Part shown: positions 1 through 5,420 of the stretch, piece by piece
Numbering within the stretch: position 1 is the stretch's first letter
Layout of the letters: each line of letters begins with the position of its first letter
Assembly: GCA_017457555.1 (NCBI GenBank)
Contig: JAFTHG010000163.1
Span: forward strand, 1-5,420
Source of the DNA: Kiritimatiellia bacterium
Lineage (GTDB): Bacteria > Verrucomicrobiota > Kiritimatiellia > RFP12 > DVOR01
DNA: 5,420 nucleotides
Direction of reading: 5' to 3'
Translations under genes and position numbers: made by a program
The notes under the pieces: model-generated
Seen by the model: the letters and a program-made list of their open reading frames with translations, nothing else
The model's database searches: none
What the model was told of the DNA's origin: nothing

Positions 1-2093
1 AACCGCGCGTCCTGCCCTCCAAATTACCCAATCTGCTACTGAATGGTTCGCAAGGCATTGCCGTGGGCATGGCCACCAACATCCCACCGCACAACTTGCG
101 CGAGCTCTGCAATGGCTTAATCCACTTTGTAGACCATCCGGATGCCACGATTGACGAACTCATGACCTTTGTTACCGGCCCGGACTTCCCCACAGGCGCG
201 CTGATTTGCGGCACCAAGGGTATTGAAGAGATGTACAAACTCGGCCGCGGTTCTATCACGATGCGTGGCGAAGCCGAAGTGGTCCAAATCGGTAAGCGTG
301 ACTGCATTCTCATCACCTCGATTCCCTACATGGTCAACAAGGCTGCCATGATTACCAAGATGGCGGAATTGGTAAAGGATGGCATCATCAAGGGCATCTC
401 AGATATCCGTGACGAAACCAATCTGGATGAAGGCGTTCGCGTAGTCATCGAATTAAAACAAAATGCCGATCCCGGCGAAGTGATTCTGAACCAACTCTAC
501 AAACATTCGGAATTGCAAACCACCTTCGGTGCCAATATGATTGCGCTTGATCATGGCCGCCCGAAGCGCATGACATTGCGTGACTTCTTCCAGAGTTACG
601 TGGATCACCGCTTTGATGTGCACACCCGGCGCGCTCGCTTTGAACTGCGGAAAGCGCAAGAGCGCATGCACATCGTTGATGGCTTGTTGATTGCTCAGGA
701 TAATCTGGATGAGGTGATTCACATCATCCGCGATTCCAAGACCAATGATGAAGCACGTGCACGCCTCTGTGAACGTTTCGGCTTCTCCGATGCACAGGTG
801 CAGGCTATTCTTGAAATGCGCTTGCGCCAGCTGACCGGTCTGGAACGCGATAAGTTACTAAACGAACAGGCGGAACTCCGTGCCCGCATCACAGAATTGC
901 AGGCCATTCTGGAAGATCCCTCCAAGGTCTTTGCATTGATTAAGGCCGACTTGGAAGAAATCAAAGCACAGTACACCAAAGAAGAGGACCGTCTGACCAA
1001 GATCATTCCGATGCCCGGCGACATTGATTTGCGCGCCATTACCCCGAATATCCCCACTGTGATTACTCTCTCGCACCGTGGCTATGTGAAGCGTACCAAA
1101 CTCTCTGACTACCGCGCTCAGGCCCGAGGCGGCACAGGCTTCACCGGTGTCAAGATCAAAGACGCTGACTTTATCGAGCGCATCTACGTGCCCTACGCTC
1201 ACGACGACCTACTCTTCTTCACCAATACAGGCCGTGTCTACAAGAAGGAAGCCTTTACCCTTCCTGAAGGCAGCCGAGCCTCCTTCGGTTCGCCCATCGT
1301 TAACGTTCTGGAAGGTTTGCAGAAGGAAGAACGCATCGTTGAGATTCTCCCCATTAACGGCTTTGATGAATCGCGCGATGTCACCTTTGTCCTGACCGAC
1401 GGCACCATTAAGCGCACGGCTCTCTCCGATTATCGCAATGTCAACCGTCGCGGTATTATCGCCATCAACATTGAAGAAGGTAATGCAATCGTCAAGATTG
1501 CTCTGACGCAACCCGGCGACAAGGTCTTTATGGCCTCCCGTGAAGGTTTAGTCAATGCCTTCTACATTGATGAGGTTCGCCGCGTGGGTCGTGGCGCAAT
1601 GGGCGTCTGCGGTATGAAATTCAAGATTGAAGGCGACCAGGTCTGCGGCTTTGCCGTGGAAGAAGCTGGAGCAGATCTCCTCTTTGTCACCGAAAATGGC
1701 CGCGGTAAGCGCAGTGCCTTTGACGAATTCCGCGTGACACATCGCGGTTCAAAGGGCGTCATTGGCAACCCCATCGGCAATGAAAAGAATGGTAAACTCA
1801 TCGGTATCGCCTCCGTTAAGGGTGACGAAACCATGGTTCTGCTCACCACCACCGGCATTATGATGCGTACCAACGTCAGCGAAGTCCGCACGATGGGCCG
1901 CAGTGCCGCAGGTGTCAACTTCATCAAGTTGAAGGGCGATGCCACCATTGCCAACTTCTCTCTGGCTCCAGCTGATGCTGAGGAAACGCCCCCGCCAGCA
2001 GAAGAGGCCGCCGAAACGACCGCACCTGTTGAGGCTCCGGCAGAAACAGAAGCCTCATCCGGAGCACCCACCGAGCCTACTCCAGAAAACTAA
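1..2093 (+). CDS. gyrA: DNA gyrase subunit A, 5'-truncated by the window edge
   Basis: This is the A subunit of DNA gyrase, the breakage-reunion and DNA-wrapping subunit of the A2B2 type IIA topoisomerase that introduces negative supercoils in the cytoplasm. The frame is open from base 3 to TAA at 2091-2093. The ATG at 63 is internal, because the codons before it encode the conserved stretch PNLLLNGSQGIAVGM. By alignment from memory to E. coli GyrA, the first visible residue is near position 156, so the winged-helix core with the catalytic Tyr lies outside. Ile at 57-59 matches the DNA-intercalating Ile174. The tower and coiled-coil follow (about 577-1010), including QAILEMRLRQLTGLE, and lack the extra enterobacterial segment. 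The C-terminal beta-pinwheel (about 1035-1965) shows six blade repeats of the type SHRGYVKRT, TNTGRVYKK and TDGTIKRT. The GyrA-box is atypical (QARGGTG, 1119-1139). The protein ends in a ~40-residue Pro/Ala/Glu-rich acidic tail with no Lys or Arg. The six blades and strong gyrase similarity favour GyrA over ParC, but the odd box leaves some doubt. Confidence 0.95.
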   Translation, partial: PRVLPSKLPNLLLNGSQGIAVGMATNIPPHNLRELCNGLIHFVDHPDATIDELMTFVTGPDFPTGALICGTKGIEEMYKLGRGSITMRGEAEVVQIGKRDCILITSIPYMVNKAAMITKMAELVKDGIIKGISDIRDETNLDEGVRVVIELKQNADPGEVILNQLYKHSELQTTFGANMIALDHGRPKRMTLRDFFQSYVDHRFDVHTRRARFELRKAQERMHIVDGLLIAQDNLDEVIHIIRDSKTNDEARARLCERFGFSDAQVQAILEMRLRQLTGLERDKLLNEQAELRARITELQAILEDPSKVFALIKADLEEIKAQYTKEEDRLTKIIPMPGDIDLRAITPNIPTVITLSHRGYVKRTKLSDYRAQARGGTGFTGVKIKDADFIERIYVPYAHDDLLFFTNTGRVYKKEAFTLPEGSRASFGSPIVNVLEGLQKEERIVEILPINGFDESRDVTFVLTDGTIKRTALSDYRNVNRRGIIAINIEEGNAIVKIALTQPGDKVFMASREGLVNAFYIDEVRRVGRGAMGVCGMKFKIEGDQVCGFAVEEAGADLLFVTENGRGKRSAFDEFRVTHRGSKGVIGNPIGNEKNGKLIGIASVKGDETMVLLTTTGIMMRTNVSEVRTMGRSAAGVNFIKLKGDATIANFSLAPADAEETPPPAEEAAETTAPVEAPAETEASSGAPTEPTPEN
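1119..1139 (+). other. Degenerate GyrA-box motif (QARGGTG)
   Basis: This heptad sits at the start of the GyrA C-terminal domain, after SHRGYVKRTKLSDYRA, exactly where the GyrA-box is found. The usual motif is Q(R/K)RGG(R/K)G and is needed for DNA wrapping. Here the Gln, central Arg, Gly-Gly and final Gly are kept, but the basic residues at positions 2 and 6 are Ala (GCC, 1122-1124) and Thr (ACA, 1134-1136). The position and the remaining residues make the assignment clear. The effect on wrapping is an inference. Confidence 0.85.
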
Positions 2094-2107
2094 TTGGATT
2101 CACTCAG

Positions 2108-2134
2108 ACCTCCCGGAATTACCTTCCGGGAGGT
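2108..2134 (+). terminator. Hairpin after gyrA, probable intrinsic terminator or attenuator
   Basis: ACCTCCCGGAA (2108-2118) pairs perfectly with TTCCGGGAGGT (2124-2134) around a 5-base loop, giving a GC-rich 11-bp stem 14 bp after the gyrA stop. The following sequence, TCTTGC, is a poor T-tract, so termination may be incomplete. The next gene begins 22 bases later, which leaves little room for a separate promoter and makes read-through plausible. The GGGAGG at 2128-2133 resembles a ribosome-binding site but is inside the stem and too far from the next start to serve it directly. Confidence 0.65.
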
Positions 2135-2156
2135 TCTTGCACCCCTGCGTTAGCAA

Positions 2157-2852
2157 ATGATTTGGATTACCGGCGACAAACATGGCGAATTTGACTCTGT
2201 GGAAGCATTCTGCAGGAAGTGGAATACGCGCCGTGAAGATGTGCTGATTATTCTGGGTGACGCTGGCATCAACTACTTTTCGGATGACCGCGCCACCGAA
2301 ATCAAAGCCTTTCTTGCAACGTTGCCCATCACCCTCTTTTGCGTCCATGGCAATCATGAAGCACGCCCGGAGAGTGTGCCCGGCTATCAGTTGCAAGCAG
2401 CCTTTGGCGGTCAGGTCTACGTGGACCCACATTATCCCAATCAACTCTTCCCCGTGGACGGTGCGCTCTACCAGATTGGCTCTCAAAAGACGCTGGTTAT
2501 TGGCGGTGCCTACTCCGTTGACAAATACTTCCGTCTGGCACATCGATGGGCATGGTTTGACGATGAGCAGCCATCCGACGCCATCAAAGCACGCACCGAA
2601 GCAGCACTGGAGAGCGTAAATTGGTGCGTTGATACCGTGTTGTCGCACACTTGCCCGAAATCCCAAATCCCACTTGAAAAGGTGCCGCCGCTGAATCCGG
2701 AGATTCCAATCGACACTTCTACAGAAGAATGGCTTGAAACACTCCGTCAGCGCATCACCTGTTCCCGTTGGTACGCCGGTCACTTTCACATTGACTATTG
2801 GCGCGACCAAATGACCTTCCTTTTTGAACAATTTAATGTCTTTGATGCATAA
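2157..2852 (+). CDS. Calcineurin-like metallophosphoesterase
   Basis: This 231-residue protein belongs to the calcineurin-like metallophosphoesterase superfamily, enzymes that hydrolyse phosphoester bonds using a two-metal centre. The metal-binding motifs are present in order: GDKHG (Asp7, His9), LGDAG (Asp35), GNHE (Asn66, His67), LSHTCP (His164) and AGHFHID (His209, His211). GGAYSVDKY at 116-124 is also typical of the small bacterial members that begin MIYITGDTHGDF. There is no signal peptide or membrane segment, so it should be cytoplasmic. The ATG at 2157 is supported because the first metal motif starts six residues later, although no Shine-Dalgarno motif precedes it. The gene stops 18 bp before the ettA-like gene and is probably co-transcribed with it. 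The second motif is GDxG rather than the GDxxDRG of protein Ser/Thr phosphatases, so a protein phosphatase role is less likely. The substrate cannot be deduced. Confidence 0.9.
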   Translation: MIWITGDKHGEFDSVEAFCRKWNTRREDVLIILGDAGINYFSDDRATEIKAFLATLPITLFCVHGNHEARPESVPGYQLQAAFGGQVYVDPHYPNQLFPVDGALYQIGSQKTLVIGGAYSVDKYFRLAHRWAWFDDEQPSDAIKARTEAALESVNWCVDTVLSHTCPKSQIPLEKVPPLNPEIPIDTSTEEWLETLRQRITCSRWYAGHFHIDYWRDQMTFLFEQFNVFDA

Positions 2853-2856
2853 CCCC

Positions 2857-2862
2857 GAAAGG
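2857..2862 (+). promoter_or_regulatory. Likely ribosome-binding site of the ettA-like gene
   Basis: GAAAGG lies 8 bases before the ATG at 2871 in the 18-bp gap after the metallophosphoesterase gene. It is a partial match to the AGGAGG core at a suitable distance, and is the best Shine-Dalgarno candidate before any of the three starts visible here. Confidence 0.5.
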
Positions 2863-2870
2863 CTCCCCCC

Positions 2871-4526
<1,656 letters not shown>

Positions 4527-4536
4527 TCTCCTGCGA

Positions 4537-4571
4537 CCGCTGTCTGCCCCACAGACGGCGGCCTCTCTTTT
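4537..4571 (+). terminator. Rho-independent terminator after ettA
   Basis: CCGCTGTCTG (4537-4546) pairs with CAGACGGCGG (4552-4561) across a 5-base loop. The result is a 10-bp stem with one G-U wobble, followed by a pyrimidine-rich tail ending in TTTT (4568-4571). It begins 10 bp after the ettA stop and fits an intrinsic terminator for the metallophosphoesterase-ettA transcript. It separates that unit from the downstream membrane-protein gene. Confidence 0.8.
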
Positions 4572-4603
4572 CCACCCTTTACACCAATTCTACAGACCTC
4601 CCT

Positions 4604-5200
4604 ATGCTCTTCCCAGAAGAAACCGAGCGCATTCAGCAGAAACTTGACCTCAATGAACAGCTCCTCTGGACCGGGAAACCCATCCCACGTGCTTTTAACA
4701 AGCAATCCATCAGCCTGATGCTCTTCGGCATCCCGTGGAATGCCATCAGTTGGACGATCTGCATCGCCTTTATGAACCAAGTCGTCTTTGGTGACCCCAA
4801 TGAGCCCGTCACCGTGAATGGCGTCAAAACCACCGTTGGTGCCGTTTCCATCTGGTTCAAAATCGGCATCACGGTCTTCTTTATTCCTTTCATCACCATC
4901 GGCATTGGCACCCTCCTTGCACCCCTTTGGAAACGTCTCTCCATGGCAGGCCAAATCTATGCCGTCACCACCAAACGCGCCCTCATCCTCGGTCGTTTCC
5001 GAACCAAATCGTGGCGAGCCCCCGAAATCGAATTCATCGATCGCAGAGACCGCCGCAATCACACTGGTGACATCCACTTCGCCTACGCTTCAGTCTGCCA
5101 AAATGGCCACCATCCCTTGGTTGGCTTTGACAACCTCTCAGCCGAAGCACTTACCCCTGCAGAAACAGCCCTCCGTCAAATCTGCAAAAATCTTGACTAA
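4604..5200 (+). CDS. Two-helix membrane protein, bacterial PH-domain-like
   Basis: This is a 198-residue protein of unknown role. The N-terminus carries LNEQLLWTGKP (16-26), like the 'E-x-L-L-W-x-G-x-P' opening of bacterial membrane PH-domain proteins. Two hydrophobic helices follow, at about 36-58 and 84-108, joined by a polar loop of about 25 residues. After PLWKRL comes IYAVTTKRALIL (118-129), matching the 'YA(V/L)T-x-(K/R)RA' strand of these proteins. A hydrophilic C-terminal part contains GDIHF (155-159) and a VGF segment (173-175), as expected for the PH-like beta domain. The family assignment is by recalled pattern, not a search, and the function is not known. With no signal peptide cleavage site evident, both termini are probably cytoplasmic. 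The ATG at 4604 has no Shine-Dalgarno motif before it (ACAGACCTCCCT), and no better start is seen nearby. The gene lies after the ettA terminator and converges on the tRNA. Confidence 0.75.
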   Translation: MLFPEETERIQQKLDLNEQLLWTGKPIPRAFNKQSISLMLFGIPWNAISWTICIAFMNQVVFGDPNEPVTVNGVKTTVGAVSIWFKIGITVFFIPFITIGIGTLLAPLWKRLSMAGQIYAVTTKRALILGRFRTKSWRAPEIEFIDRRDRRNHTGDIHFAYASVCQNGHHPLVGFDNLSAEALTPAETALRQICKNLD

Positions 5201-5224
5201 CCGCGTTCCCTACAACCCAAACAC

Positions 5225-5255
5225 AAAAAAATCGTACTGATTGCTCAATACGATT
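5225..5255 (-). terminator. Intrinsic terminator of the tRNA-Val transcript
   Basis: Bases 5230-5240 pair with 5245-5255 around a 4-base loop. On the - strand the RNA forms an 11-bp stem in which position 5248/5237 is a U-G wobble, followed by a run of seven U (complement of A5225-A5231). On the + strand the same position is a C-A mismatch and no T-run follows, so the element works as a terminator only leftward, for the tRNA about 85 bp away. Confidence 0.8.
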
Positions 5256-5315
5256 CACCGCTTATAAACTGAATATCAGTCCTTAAGAGCCTCTGTTTCC
5301 ACTTGCCGAGGCGAA

Positions 5316-5334
5316 ATCTGCGCTCTGCGCAGAT
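5316..5334 (-). other. Hairpin just downstream of the tRNA 3' end
   Basis: ATCTGCGC (5316-5323) and GCGCAGAT (5327-5334) form a perfect 8-bp stem with a 3-base loop. On the - strand it begins 6 bases after the tRNA CCA and is followed by only a short TTT. It could be a weak first terminator or a structure that marks the 3' trailer for processing. The choice is not settled by sequence. Confidence 0.55.
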
Positions 5335-5340
5335 GAAGAA

Positions 5341-5417
5341 TGGTGGGCTGTGCTGGACTCGAACCAGCGACCCCTACCGTGTGAAGGTAGTGCTCTAACC
5401 AACTGAGCTAACAGCCC
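5341..5417 (-). tRNA. tRNA-Val(CAC)
   Basis: The reverse complement folds into a complete 77-base cloverleaf. The acceptor stem GGGCTGT pairs fully with ACAGCCC, the D stem is GCTC/GAGC, the anticodon stem is CTACC/GGTAG, and the T arm is GCTGG-TTCGAGT-CCAGC. The anticodon loop TTCACAC places CAC at positions 34-36 (window 5381-5383), which reads the valine codon GUG. The discriminator is A, and the CCA end is encoded in the DNA (5341-5343). All stems are perfectly paired, so it looks functional. Only three bases of its upstream region are in the window, so its promoter and any tRNA cluster cannot be seen. Confidence 0.95.
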
Positions 5418-5420
5418 GAA

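Larger units (their letters stand above)
5201..5340. other. Non-coding gap between the membrane-protein gene and tRNA-Val
   Basis: No credible gene is seen here. The gap holds the leftward terminator (5225-5255), a small 5-bp hairpin (5268-5280), and an 8-bp hairpin (5316-5334) next to the tRNA. No convincing + strand terminator follows the stop at 5200, so the membrane-protein transcript may end at the convergent hairpin or by another mechanism. Confidence 0.7.

Noticed and set aside
63..65. ATG at 63 as the start of the gyrA frame
   Set aside because: Conserved GyrA sequence continues upstream in the same frame to the window edge, so this Met is internal.
1939..2160. Overlapping + strand frame at the gyrA 3' end
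   Set aside because: Its Pro/Arg/Gln-rich translation comes from reading the Glu/Ala/Pro-rich gyrA tail out of frame. It has no motif or ribosome-binding site.
4578..4608. Possible promoter before the membrane-protein gene (TTTACA with TATGCT)
   Set aside because: The spacing is 19 bp, the -10 match is weak, and the -10 would overlap the start codon.
5268..5280. Small hairpin ACTGA-ATA-TCAGT
   Set aside because: A 5-bp AT-rich stem is too short to support a function.

Overview
The window is an ordinary bacterial chromosomal segment, densely coded, with four protein genes on the + strand and one tRNA gene on the - strand at the right end. In order it holds the 3' part of gyrA (DNA gyrase subunit A), a small calcineurin-like metallophosphoesterase, an ABC-F translation factor of the EttA type, a two-helix membrane protein resembling bacterial PH-domain proteins, and a convergent tRNA-Val(CAC). 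The organism cannot be fixed from this sequence alone. GyrA lacks the extra segment found in the enterobacterial tower/coiled-coil region, so a non-gammaproteobacterial lineage is likely. Moderate GC content and weak or absent Shine-Dalgarno motifs at two of the three visible starts suggest a Gram-negative lineage that relies little on that motif. A PVC-type bacterium is possible, but this is only a guess.

Layout: gyrA enters from the left edge, with its first ~155 codons, including the catalytic tyrosine, outside the window. It ends at 2093 and is followed by a perfect 11-bp hairpin (2108-2134). Only 22 bases separate that hairpin from the metallophosphoesterase start (2157). The metallophosphoesterase and ettA are 18 bp apart and probably share a transcript. 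That transcript ends at a hairpin with a T-rich tail (4537-4571). The membrane-protein gene starts about 30 bp further on and ends at 5200. The remaining ~220 bp hold a hairpin terminator that reads correctly only on the - strand, a second hairpin just after the tRNA, and the tRNA itself.

The genes are mostly housekeeping: DNA supercoiling, control of translation initiation/elongation by cellular energy state, and valine decoding. No mobile element, CRISPR array, defence locus or novel multi-gene system is visible. The points that deserve checking are at residue level. In the EttA-like protein the first ATPase site has the Walker B catalytic glutamate replaced by valine (codon 3417-3419), while the second site is intact. 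In GyrA the GyrA-box reads QARGGTG instead of the usual Q(R/K)RGG(R/K)G.
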